Shown here: positions 52,790 to 63,419 of the stretch, in pieces
Layout: each line of letters opens with the position of its first letter
Position numbering within the stretch: the stretch's first letter is position 1
Origin: Sipunculus nudus
Lineage: Eukaryota; Annelida; Sipuncula; Golfingiida; Sipunculidae
Direction: 5' to 3'
Assembly: GCA_026874595.1 (NCBI GenBank)
Contig: CM049306.1
Span: forward strand, 52,294,019-52,358,018
Length of the DNA stretch: 64,000 nt
Notes under the pieces: model-generated
Database searches by the model: none
What the model was told of the DNA's origin: nothing
What the model saw: only the letters and a program-made list of their open reading frames with translations
Translations under genes and position numbers: made by a program

Positions 52790-54110
52790 ATGGTACCGTG
52801 CAAGTCTAGACATGACATTGTCATTGTCTGGATATTTCACCATGATAACCTGTACAAGTCATAGTCATTGTCTGGATATGATACCGTGCAAGTCTAGACA
52901 TGACATTGTCAATGCCTGGATATTTCACCATGATAACCTGTACAAGTCATAGTCATTGTCTGGATTTGGTACCGTGGAAGTCTAGACATGACATTGTCAA
53001 TGCCTGGATATTTCACCATGATAACCTGTACAAGTCATAGTCATTGTCTGGATATGATACCGTGCAAGTCTAGACATGCCATTGTCAATGCCTGGATATT
53101 TCACCATGAAAACCTGTACAGGTTATAGTCATTGTCTGGATATGGAACCGTGCAAGTCTAGACATGACATGGTCAGTGCCCGGATTTTGCACCATGAAAA
53201 CCTGTACAAGTCTTTGTAAAATATCTAAATATGGTACAGTTAAAGTCTACATAAAACATGGTCAACGTCCTGATATTTCACCATGATACTGTACAAGGCA
53301 TGGTCATTGTCTGGATATGATGCCGTGCAAGTCTGGACATGACATGGTCAATGCCCGGATATTTCACCATGAAAACTGTACAAGTCCATGTCATTGTCTG
53401 GATATGGTACCATGCAAGTCTAGACATGACATGGTCAATGCCCGGATATTTCACCATGATAACCTGTACAAAGCATGGTCATTGTATGGATAAGGCACCG
53501 TGCAAGTGTAGACATGGCATGGTCAATTCCCGGATATTTGACCATGATAACCTGTACAAAGCATGGTCATTGTATGGATATGGCACCGTGCAAGTCTAGA
53601 CATGGCATGGTCAATGCCCGGATATTTCACCATGAAAACCTGTACAAGTCATTGTCATTGTCTGGATATGGTACCGTGCAACTCTAGACATGACATTGTC
53701 AATGCGTGTATATTTCACCATGATAACCTGTACAAGGCATTGTCATTGTCTGGATATGATACCGTGCAAGACTAGACATGACATTGTCAATGCCCGGATA
53801 TTTCACCATGATAACCTGTACAAGACATGGTCATAGTCTGGATATGTACCGTGCAGGTCTAGACATGGCATGGTCAATGCCCGGATATTTCACCATGAAA
53901 ACCTGTACAAGTCATTGTCATTGTCTTTAGATGGTACGATGAAAACTGCACATGACATGATCAATGCCCTGATATTTCACCATGAAAACCTGTAGAAGTC
54001 ATTGTCATTGTCTGGATATGGTACGATGAAAGCCTGCACATGACATGATCAATGCCCTGATATTTCACCATGATAACCTGTACAAGTCATAGTCATTGTC
54101 TGGATATGGT
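52790..54110. repeat. Higher-order 88-base dimer repeat within the minisatellite
   Basis: Two 44-base variants alternate strictly. Type A has GGTACCGTGCAAGTCTAGAC; type B has GATATTTCACCATGATAACC then TGTACAAG. The B landmark GATATTTCACC (or a near variant) falls at 52831, 52919, 53007, 53095, 53183, 53272, 53358, 53445, 53533, 53621, 53709, 53797, 53884, 53971 and 54059, a spacing of 86-89 with 88 the norm. That makes about 15 dimers. Because 88 is not a multiple of three, no reading frame persists, which argues against a coding role. Confidence 0.95.
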
Positions 54111-55165
54111 ACCGTTTAAGTTTAGACATGACATTGTATTTGTCTCGAAATGGTAGCATGAAAGCCTGTTCATTATATGGTAGGTGTCTGGTTATGCATG
54201 GTATCGTGAGAGTCTGCAAATTACATGGCCAATGTCTGGATAGAGTACCGTGATAGCCTGCACATGAAATGGTCAGTGTCCGGATATGGTACCGTGAAAA
54301 CCGCACAGGGCATGTCACTGTATGGATATGGTAACCTTAAAGTCTACACAAGACATGGTCATTTTCTGGATATGGTACCATGAAAGCTTACTCATGACAT
54401 GATTAGTGTCCGGGTTCCATGAAAGCCTAGACATGACATGGTCATTGTTTGGATACGGTACCATGAAAGCCTGTACAGGACATGGTCATTGTCTGGATAC
54501 GGTACCATGAAAGCCTGTACAGGACATGGTCAACGTATAGATATGGAACCATGAAACCCTAAACAGGAAATGGTCAATATCTGGATATGGTACCGTGAAA
54601 GCCTGCACACGGCATGGATAATGTCTGGATATGTAAAAGTTGAATCCTACCCATGACATCTCAATGTCTAGATATGGTACCGTGAAAAGTTTGATCAAGC
54701 GAATCACTGGATACGGTACAGTCAAAGCATCACATGACATGGTTAATATCTGGATACGGTTCTGAGAAAAGCTGCACACGGCATGGATAATGTATGGAAA
54801 TGTAACCGTTGAATCCCACATTTCACATGTCAATGTCTAGATATGGGACCACGAAAGGTTTGATCAAGCGAATCTCCGATTACGGTACCGTGAAAACCTA
54901 TAAATGATATGGTCAATGCCTGTATACGATAATGTGAAAGTCTGCACATGGCATGGGTATTAATATGGCTAGATATGGAACCTACACATGGCATGTAAGT
55001 GTCTACATAAGGTACCGTGAAAGCCTTAACATCATATTGTCAGTGTCTGGCTACGGTTCCATGAGAGCCTACGCGCGACATGGTGTGCATGACATGGTCA
55101 TTGTCTGGATATGGTACCGTGCAAGCTTTTACATGGCATGGTCATTGTCTGGATATAATTCCCTT
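54111..55165. repeat. 44-base minisatellite, right part
   Basis: Returns to the simple 44-base unit with greater divergence toward the right edge. The last recognisable unit ends near ATGGTCATTGTCTGGATATA at about 55157. The boundary with single-copy sequence is abrupt. Confidence 0.9.
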
Positions 55166-55713
55166 ATTCTGCTACACTTACATAAGAATGTCTACAATGT
55201 CAAGGCGAAGTTCAGTAGCCTGCTGCGACCGTTCTAGCTCCCTGTTTATCACGTTTTACTATTAGACTGACAGTATATGTTCAGGACAGATCTTTCGGAC
55301 ATATGGTGATTTTAAACTTAAAATTCTGTGTTGTTTTCTATTATCTGTTGGAAAAATCCTACATGACCGAGCGGTTGCCAGCTGTTAAGTTTAAAATATT
55401 TACGAGCAGTGATTGGATCCTGCATGTGTTGTTTTCTATTATCTGTGGGGGAAATCCTACACTGTGACACCGTGAGGCTGGTAACTCACAAGCATGCTGA
55501 ACCTTGTCTCTTTTTATTGCTGCTAAATTTTAAAGACTCAACTCGGAGAAAACTCATCGAGAATAGTACATTACGGAGATTTGACACGGTACTTAGATCC
55601 TACATAAGTCAGAATCTACCATTGTAGTCACTCGGTATACGCTCTTCATGCTGCGGTTACACACTGCAGTCGGCCCAGACATCATTTCATGTAACCACTT
55701 TTTTCTAGGCAAG
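55166..55713. other. Unique spacer with a short local duplication
   Basis: TGTGTTGTTTTCTATTATCT at about 55328 and TGTTGTTTTCTATTATCTGT at about 55427 are near-identical, each followed by GGGGAAATCCTACA-like or GGAAAAATCCTACA text. This is a local duplication about 100 bases apart. No gene was recognised. Confidence 0.5.
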
Positions 55714-56010
55714 GTTCCCTGCGCAGGAACACCGGGGTGCGCACAGAGCACAGAACTGTAATAAGACCACAGCTATTGCATTGTGCATAGAGCCCAAATT
55801 TTAAACATGCGGCACCCGCTCTCGTTGGTCTGATTACACCCGTTCTGGCATTTGACCAAGAAGCAAATCAATGAGAGCTTGTGTCCCGTTGTAATCAAAC
55901 CAATGAGAGCGGATGTCGCATGTTTACAATTTTGTCTGGATTCACAGTGCAATACCACACTTCCAAAGGTCTGTGCTCTGTGCCCACCATGGTGTTCCTG
56001 CCCAGAGAAC
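55714..56010. mobile_element. Long inverted repeat (foldback / MITE-like element)
   Basis: The left arm (55714-55842) and right arm (55888-56010) are reverse complements over about 125 bases with scattered mismatches. Shared blocks in order are a GGAACACC block, GCACAGAGCACAGA, a TATTGCA(T/C)TGTG block, AAACATGCG, and CCGCTCTC(G/A)TTGGT with GATTACA. The loop is about 45 bases. Open frames overlapping it on both strands mirror each other for this reason. Such arms suit a foldback DNA element; transcription would give a long hairpin RNA. Confidence 0.85.
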
Positions 56011-56039
56011 CCCCACACCAAGTAACGTTTAAGCAAACG

Positions 56040-56560
56040 TCACAAATACCTTTCCGAACACATGCGAACGCTGTACGAACGATTTTTGGACCATTTCGTA
56101 CAGCATTTCGTACAGCATTACAGCTTAAGGGAATCCAGCGTTCGTAGACCGTTCGTAAGTTCGTGTCCAGGTCGATGGTCTTGTCCAAGATTTTCTACGA
56201 ACACATCACGAAAACCCCTCGATGTATCGAGGCCGTTCGATTGCATTAGGAACAACGTAAGAACTACGCAAGATATTCATGGATTATTTAGGGTCAGGAC
56301 ACCATTCAGGAGCAAACAATTCTGATAGTTGCCGTAGGCTTGACGTAGGAAGATTCCAAGGCACCCTTACGAAGAACAGAGAACTCCAGGGCTATCGTAT
56401 GACAAATATGATCTCATTTTCTCAAGAATGCCTTAAGAATCTATGCCACCTCTAAGAAACGTCTGCGAACTCTAGAATTTGTAGAAACTGGGATATTCGC
56501 ACGAACCCATCCTCCGTACGAATCTTTGTGACCGTAGATTAACACTAAAATATGTCCGAG
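56040..56560. repeat. TACGAA/TTCGTA-rich segment
   Basis: TACGAA, TTCGTA and close variants (CACGAAC, GTTCGTG) recur about ten times in both orientations in roughly 500 bases, with two nearly identical TTTCGTACAGCATT copies side by side at about 56095-56118. It directly follows the inverted repeat and may be part of the same larger element. It is reminiscent in style of 1980-2480 but has a different core motif. Confidence 0.4.
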
Positions 56561-57950
56561 ACGACTGCAGGGTATAAGTACTGCGTAAGGAGCGTTCTCA
56601 CTAGGAAACAAAATTTGTTCATTATGTTCTGAATTGCGTCTGCTGCCAGTGTACCAGATACCCTCCCTTCATCCAGGCCATAACAGGTTCTTTAATATAC
56701 ATCTACTCCCACGCATATTTAAGTTAACATATTTTTTCATAATCAGAGGAATAATCCGCACATGATGTTGTAAATAATAAATGTTAATATTACGGCTGTA
56801 AATTTAATTTTCTTAATAATGGCATGACTAGGTCATCGCTATTAAATTTGATTTAAATTGTTCACAACAAGTTTGTAAACACATAATTCAATACAAACTC
56901 TTCCACATATTTCAGTACAGCCATTGTATTTTCATATATGAAGAGTACGTAGACATTAAAGGAACTACACCATACCATAATGCTCTCGACTGTTCCCACC
57001 CCCTTACCGTTAGAATGAATTAATGTAACATTTCACAAAACATGAATGATAAATCACTTATAGTTCCTAATCATTGTCACTGGCAAAATGAGATCTGTCT
57101 CTTGCACGCAGTGTGTCCTCCCCGTGATTACTATTGTCTTTGATATAGATAATTCTCATCAATCTTTATGTCCAGATTAAACTAAATGTAAGATTATATG
57201 GAACGGAAAGACGATGGTAACATTTAAAAAGAACTGCATGTTTTTATATAAAATAATCTGCTGAAGTAAAAGGAAAGCGATTTCTTTCCTAATTCCGATC
57301 GAAGCAGGTGTGTAGTTTCTTGGACCATGCACTAATCCTTTTTTATGTTTGCTTCAAATACCACAAGTGGGAGTTTTGAATTATAAAACTCTTGTCTAGA
57401 CGTTTTTAAACCTCATTCGAAGCCAAATAAAATAAGAAAACAATTTTTTCCTAAACAAACGATACTGCAGCTAAAACCTACCATGTTTTCCATGCAGCTA
57501 TAGATTTATTTATGCCCTCATTTTAATGCGTTTTAAAGTCTTTTCTCAGTATAATTCACATCACAGCATCATTACCAGCGAACGTGGATGTCATTTTTCG
57601 TACATCTTATTTTTTTCTGTGGCCAGAATTATCAAAAACATATTTAAATACACAAGTGTAAGCAGTCATTTGAAACGCGGGACGGTAGTTTATAGCCTAT
57701 TAAAAAGTCTGTATTTGTTGAGCACTTTTGGAGTCAAAGGTAATAAAAGTCGGTTGTGACAAATGAGTTTTATGTTATCAAACACGGACGCTAACTTTTC
57801 TGTTAATGGCAGTTTTACCTGTGTTAATAAATAAAAGTGACGTCACTAAAACATGCCTTCTGGTAAAAGGTTCCCACAACCTTTAAAGTCAAGATTTTCT
57901 TAATTGAAACAAAAAATTAATTTGGAAAGTTTCAAAAAGTCATGAAAACA
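56561..57950. other. Intergenic, nothing recognised
   Basis: AT-rich sequence without a supported exon. The open frame 57526-57759 (+) has no family features. Confidence 0.5.
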
Positions 57951-58723
57951 TGTGTCACGGAACCTAATATAAACAGATCACGTATGCGTGATGAACACAA
58001 ATTCTGTAACGGAGATTTTAAAAAATCAGATTCTGTAACAGTAGGCAGCGTGAAATGTCTAGGGGAATGAAAAAAGAAGTCAGTGGTTTTTTGTTAACAA
58101 ATAACTACAATTTATACTCAAAACAACCCTAACATTACAATACACTTAATCAATACAATTATACAGTAAAACAGCGGTACAGCAACAAGTCAATACAATC
58201 ACATAGAAAATAATGTGCACAGTACCTGGATACCAACACCGTCACCACGATAAGTTCCCTAAATGTATACTCTCGGAGAATGACAGTCCAGTGGAAAGTT
58301 CTTGCAACAACCCAGAAAGTAAACTGAAGTCCAAATGCATAAAATCCAGGAGAAAGTCTTTGAAAATCTATGATTGCCGCATTCGTCGGATAAGGTCCTG
58401 ACACACGCTTCTGCGTCCGCTGGAATCTGCTCTGCTGACTCTCTCTGTCCTCTCGTTCTAAAACACAGCCCCTTTTATATACCTTCAAACCTCAAGCCGA
58501 GAATTTTCCACTTTATAAGTCTATAAGATCTTGCACAACACAGTTAAACACGCGTTTAAGGAATTCTCTAGAAAGACATCGCTGTGCCTCTACACACCAT
58601 GGTGTACACGTGATCTCGCCCCAAGCCAGCATAACAACAAGGGTTTAACCAGTACGGATTAAACATAGAATGTAATACGCGGCCAGACACGAGTGCCAAA
58701 ACAGGAGTTACGTCCGTGTCACA
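57951..58723 (-). mobile_element. Probable solo LTR of an LTR retrotransposon
   Basis: A 773-base block that on the minus strand begins TGTGACACGG and ends CCGTGACACA, the TG...CA ends and short inverted repeat typical of an LTR (one mismatch in ten). A strong TATA box, GGTATATAAAAGGGGC on the minus strand at about 58468-58483, lies near the middle, as expected for the U3/R boundary. The minus-strand open frame 58159-58488 starts right after this TATA and is probably incidental. No second LTR or gag-pol is present, so it would be a solo LTR from recombination. No clear 4-6 base target-site duplication was found (AACA left, TAAT right), which weakens the call. Confidence 0.6.
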
Positions 58724-59739
58724 TAATAGAAAGAGCACCTGTAACACATGATTTTCTGGAAGTGTTGGAGCCCTATCATATTCAAATTATCTTGGGTACC
58801 CCTAACTGCCTGTTTCATATGTTACATTGTTCTGTCAAAGTTATGCTGTGAAAAAAGATCATAATTTGGATCTTAAAAAAAATGAAAAACTCATTAAAAT
58901 TTCATCTGCTGAAAGTGTGCAAACCCTGCAGTTGTAGTTTAAGTTGTAACTAGATATGCATGCTGTGGAATTCAAAACTCCACCATGTAGGGCCCCTATT
59001 GCCGAATCGTAATGCCGGTAGAATTTCATGACATCTCGTTCATGATTTTGCGAGTTATGTTGTCAACAACACGCACACACGAAGGAATTATCATGCCCCC
59101 ATATATAAGACAGGGGCGTGGCATATAAGGAATCGAAATGTCACATACTGCAAGTTCATGTGCTGTTCAAGACCTAATATAAATAACAGGTATATTTGCA
59201 CGCATCTGTGTAGGCGTGTATTGTGACCGGACGAAAATGTAGATTGTTTTATAGACAGCAAGGTGGTATACACTTTAGACAAATATAAGACTCACGACAT
59301 CCGTGTTTTAGTCTGTACGCTTAATTGAAGCGCCATGAGTGCTTTCGAATATTTTTCCGAAGTCTGAATTAGATGAGGTCACGGAAATATGGTGGGAAAG
59401 TACACCGAAGACAGTATGGAGGTGGGACCGAGTTGAAGCCGGACGAACGCTTTGAGGTGACCCTATTCCGCAGATTAGATTAGGTTATAATGACAGTGGG
59501 AATGAACGTCTGGGTTCGTCCATTTGACATGAATTAATGGTTGCATTGCAGGCGTGAAATGCTTACCAGTTGTCATCAGGTATCTGATTGTGTCCTTCCC
59601 AAATCCTGCTCATCTGAGACAAATATTTAGGCATAGTTATCCCAATAATTTTCAACAAATCTAATTGGTTGCCCCTACATGCTTCTCGAAGAAACATTAT
59701 TTTCATATTACAACAGAAAAAAAATGCGTATTCAGTAGC
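58724..59739. other. Intergenic, nothing recognised
   Basis: No supported exon, RNA gene or clear repeat was seen between the solo LTR and the composite repeat locus. Confidence 0.5.
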
Positions 59740-60000
59740 ACACTCGATATAGTCCAGCTGTTAAGAGAAGAATTGTGCAAAATGTGAAAGAAGCATGAAA
59801 CTTGGCATTATAGTTGGCCAGACCATACTTAACATTTTCAGATATAGTGCCAAGCGGAATTCATCCGATCTTGGTCAAAATCCAAGATGGCGGCCAAGAT
59901 GGCCGCCGGATTATCAAATATCAATACATTCGGTTATATTTGTCGTAGAATGCTTTCCAAGTGCACTATTTCTATGTTTTTGGGGTCGAAAAATTCATTG
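59740..60000 (+). repeat. Dispersed repeat R1, copy 1 (contains AAGATGGCGGCC core)
   Basis: Reads from AGTCCAGCTGTTAAG through GAAAGAAGCATGAAACTTGG, an ACATTTTCAGATATAGTGCC block, AAAATCCAAGATGGCGGCC and AAGATGGCCGCC, to a block with AAGTGCACTATTTCTATG. Two further copies lie in reverse orientation at 63420-63665 and 63740-64000. The central GGCGGCCAAGATGGCCGCC is nearly palindromic. Confidence 0.9.
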
Positions 60001-60044
60001 TTAACGGTTTAAAGTCTGTAAATGACTCTGTGAATGAAACCTGG

Positions 60045-61450
60045 TTTTGTTTATATTGAAATTGTCCTACATTTTCCCTTGTTTACTAGCACAATGGATA
60101 GCAAACATTATTTGTCGAGTTCTCACAGTAGTCGCATACATTGTGATCGATGTTAAAGGAAAGTGTCATTTGCTGGCTTAGGTTTGTCGGCTTTGTAATA
60201 AATTCGGATGCTTTAATAGTAGAACAATTTTTATTGTAATGTTTCTTCCTTTCTTCCTTTTACTTCCCCTTTATTTGCATGCTTATAAATATAATTCCTT
60301 TGAAGAGGTGAAGGGTGCAAAAAACTTATCTGTCGAAATCTGCAATGAAATTAGGATCGAACTTAATATGTCCGTAAACACTTACCATAAGAATATTTGA
60401 AAACCTACATACATGTACTTAGGTTTTAAGATCAGCATTCATGTAAACCTTTGTTAGGGCAATTGGGATATATCAAATGCATAAATCGAACTGTGCTGAC
60501 ATTTAACATATATAGTAATTTTTCAATGTAATGGAATGGACAATTGAGTGGTAAAACGCTCGGCTATCTCCACTGGCGCCCCTATTCCTATTGGGTTATA
60601 ATGGCCCATCCAAAGTGGGTGAATTCCTCCATGTCCTTCGCTTTCCTTCACCCTTGTATATATACCACCGAACGCCACCATCCGAGCCATGGAGAGTGGC
60701 TTGTAATAGTAATTACCACTAACTGTACAATGCATATTATTTATATATTATTATAAAATAAATTAGACAATCCATATAATATAAAGTTTATCCTGCTTAT
60801 AACTTTTATATCAGACTGGATGCGTGCGTGGCAGGATACAGACCTATGTAAGAAGCTCACACCTGTCAGCTGTATAGATTCCGTTTGTGTGTACCTACTG
60901 AAATTGTACTTAAATTCCCTTTTTCATCAGTACAACCAACGGTAAACTAAATAAAATTTGCTGAATATTGCACTTTTAAATGAAAGTGTCATTTGCTGGG
61001 GTAGGTTTTATTATATTAATATTAAATATCTGACTTCCTCTGTTTGAAATCCCTTTATTTGCATGCTAACGAATGTATTAACTGCTTTGCCGAGGTAAAT
61101 GATGAAAGAAAATTAGGTATCCTGTCTGGTATCAGTGGGAGCTTCATATATCAGTGAAGAATAGGCAGGGTTTTCGAAAATCTACAAACATGATATTTAA
61201 TTTTACCATCAAATTAACATTCATGTAAATCTTGATTAGTGTAATTAAAAATCAAATAGTTCTGCTGAAGTTTAATTTACATGTTCTAGTTAAAAGTATT
61301 TGAACACTATGTCTGATAAAAAGGAAAGACTTTTATTTAAAATGAATTTGGAGTACATGTGTGCATGACAAGATACGCGCTAATGTAGAAGCTCACACCT
61401 GTGTGCTGTATGGATTCTAAGCTTCTTTTGCAATGAACTGATGGCTTTTA
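60045..61450. repeat. Diverged tandem duplication, about 540-570 base unit, interrupted by a SINE-like copy
   Basis: AAAGTGTCATTTGCTGG with a GTAGGTTT-type follow-on occurs at about 60158 and 60984. CCCTTTATTTGCATGCT occurs at about 60267 and 61052. AACATTCATGTAAA-like text occurs at about 60436 and 61216. AGAAGCTCACACCTGT occurs at about 60851 and 61388. With the insert at 60525-60740 removed, the spacing is about 540-570. The duplication predates substantial divergence. Confidence 0.8.
60525..60740 (+). mobile_element. SINE-like element, family C copy 1
   Basis: ACAATTGAGTGGTAAAACGC then TCGGCTATCTCCACTGGCG forms a tRNA-like head. The body ends CACCATCCGAGCCATGGAGA then GTGGCTTGTAATAGTAATTA. 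A reverse-oriented copy is at 63025-63250, sharing GGTAAAACGCTCGGCT, CACTGGCG, CCATCCGAGCCA and TTGTA(A/G)TAGT in order. The B box is not well conserved. Confidence 0.75.
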
Positions 61451-62665
61451 GACTGTATGTTGGCAAGAAAACAGAATCCACACACATTAGAGGTGCGCAA
61501 CATGTTGCTGTATGCTGCCTTTGTACTAGGGTGATGAATGCATGAAATAACATTCATGCAGATTACTAATTTTGTGATACGGTGACGATGCAGACTTAAG
61601 ACTGCATGATCGTAGGAAAGAACCGACACATGTGTGTCAGTAAAGTATCACTGCCATTTGCTGTGATGCAATGTTTGTGATATAAAACTTGTTCCTTCCC
61701 AACGAGTTGCCATTAAAATTCACTTTTCATAATGCGTTGGCGTCAACAAAATACTTTCATTTGCTGACATTATCATATTTGTAGATTTATGTAGTACATG
61801 CATATATCGTTAGAAATATTCACCACATGTATGAGTCGGTGCTGCCAGGTTCAAGCTGGCTGATCTTTCAAAGATGGATGCTTAGAAAATGGTACAGCAA
61901 GACGGAAGATAGAAAGTCTAATTCAGAAACCAAGGTTGAAAAATATAATGTACCCTCAGGTTCCAGACATGCATTCTTTCTTCATTAACTTGACTACCTA
62001 AAAATTCAATACAAAGTTTGGTTTGAGTATTTATCGACTTGATTGGTGATTATAACTTTGCTGTGCATTTAGCTTCTGAGCTCTGGCAACCATTGTACTT
62101 TCCCTTTATGTCAGTTTTATGCCCAAATGCAGAATGCTTGGGAAACTTGTATTTCATACCATTCGAAGTTAACATATATTAATGAAGATAGACTACTTCT
62201 GAATATTATTACTGAACAGAACAGTTTATTACATTATTTTTTCGTAATATTGCCAGCAAATTTTATAACCTTGCCTGAATATTTTCTTTTATATTTTGCA
62301 GGACAAGAGCGTTTTTCTTCTAGTAAAACGCCCACAATTCCAACTTACTATCGGTTTTTTTTATCTTATGTGCAAAGTTCAGTCCGACCTACAATCTTGC
62401 ATTCTGTGCACGTGAAGATAAATTATTTCAATAAATGAAGCAAATATTCATTATTTCTAATTATCATTATATTTATTAAAAGTGTGCATTATGTAAGCAA
62501 ACGATGTATTTTAAGACATCACTTGGAAATGCAAAGTTAACTTATTGGTAAGGATCATAAACCAGATTATCAATGTAGAAGGTAAACGGCGAACTGCACA
62601 AGTGTCTACAAGTGTCCAGATTCTGTCATGCACCATCACCACAGTACAAAGATAACAAATACGGG
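61451..62665. other. Spacer between repeat arms
   Basis: AT-rich sequence with no supported gene. The open frame 62127-62438 (+) is low-complexity and unassigned. Confidence 0.5.
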
Positions 62666-62790
62666 GTTAGAACGTTGCCTCGTGGTTAAGGACGTGTTTG
62701 TAGGTCCCCGGTTCAAACCACGTCGATGTCGAAATGGCATAAGGGTGAAATCTCGCCACAAACCATGAGATTTTCTCTAATGTCTTAACG
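62665..62790 (+). mobile_element. tRNA-derived SINE-like head, family D
   Basis: GTTAGAACGTTGCCTCGTGG then TTAAGGACGTGTTTGTAGGT and CCCCGGTTCAAACCACG gives A-box-like and B-box-like (GGTTCAAACC) elements at tRNA spacing, followed by a GATGTCGAAATGGCATAAGG body. The arms do not form a convincing tRNA cloverleaf, so I call a SINE rather than a tRNA gene. Confidence 0.6.
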
Positions 62791-63024
62791 ATAGATTATG
62801 ACTTCTTTCTAACAACATACCAATTATCATACGGATAACTTCATTCTCGTTCAGTAGAAAGTGATACCAACAGGCCTAAATCTATCATTTTGAAAGAAAG
62901 CGTAGCATACAGCACAATGTGGTGAGCCGCTAAATATGTACTTATTTTCGCTTCATGCAAGCAAAGAGTGTTGAAGCTGCACCGTCACCTCAAGGCAAAA
63001 GAGCCACAACTTATAAAGAAATAA

Positions 63025-63250
63025 AATTTCTTTTACATTGGTTGCACTGCTGGTTATAATAACTACTACAAGGCACTTTCCGTGGCTCGGATGGCGAAGT
63101 GGTGGATGGAAACAGAGGACACGTGGAAAACAACCGACTCTGTATGGATCACCAAAATCCACTCTCATAGCAACAACGGGGACAGAAACTTCAGTCGCCA
63201 GTGAAGAGAGCCGAGCGTTTTACCAATCGACTGTCCTTTTCATTACATTG
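63025..63250 (-). mobile_element. SINE-like element, family C copy 2
   Basis: Reverse-complement counterpart of 60525-60740. On the minus strand it reads GGTAAAACGCTCGGCTCTC, CACTGGCGACTG, a GAGAGTGGATTTTGGTGATC block, then CGCCATCCGAGCCACGGAA and TTGTAGTAGTTATTAT. The flanks (GTATTTGAACACTATGTCTC on the minus strand just outside) also match 61297 on the + strand, so the copies lie inside a larger inverted duplication. Confidence 0.75.
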
Positions 63251-63419
63251 AAAGAGACATAGTGTTCAAATACTTAAAATTAACAAATATATTAAATTTC
63301 GGCAGGGTAATCAACAAATACATTTTACCGTTAGATGTGCTGGTAAAAAAGGGTAAATCAAGACTTCATTCACACATGCATGATGCAGACCTGGAACCCT
63401 TATAAATAAATTTTTAGAT

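Noticed and set aside
52239-54833. Multiple open frames on both strands in the minisatellite with repeating peptides
   Set aside because: The 44- and 88-base periods are not multiples of three, so frames shift from unit to unit and stops are simply rare in the unit. Not a repeat protein.
55773-56188. Paired mirror-image open frames on opposite strands
   Set aside because: They arise from the long inverted repeat and contain no family motif.
58159-58488. 109-codon minus-strand open frame
   Set aside because: Begins inside the TATA region of the proposed LTR and has no known domain. Best explained as a chance frame in the LTR.
62665-62740. Possible genuine tRNA gene
   Set aside because: A- and B-box-like words are present, but a consistent acceptor stem and cloverleaf are not evident and a SINE-like body follows.
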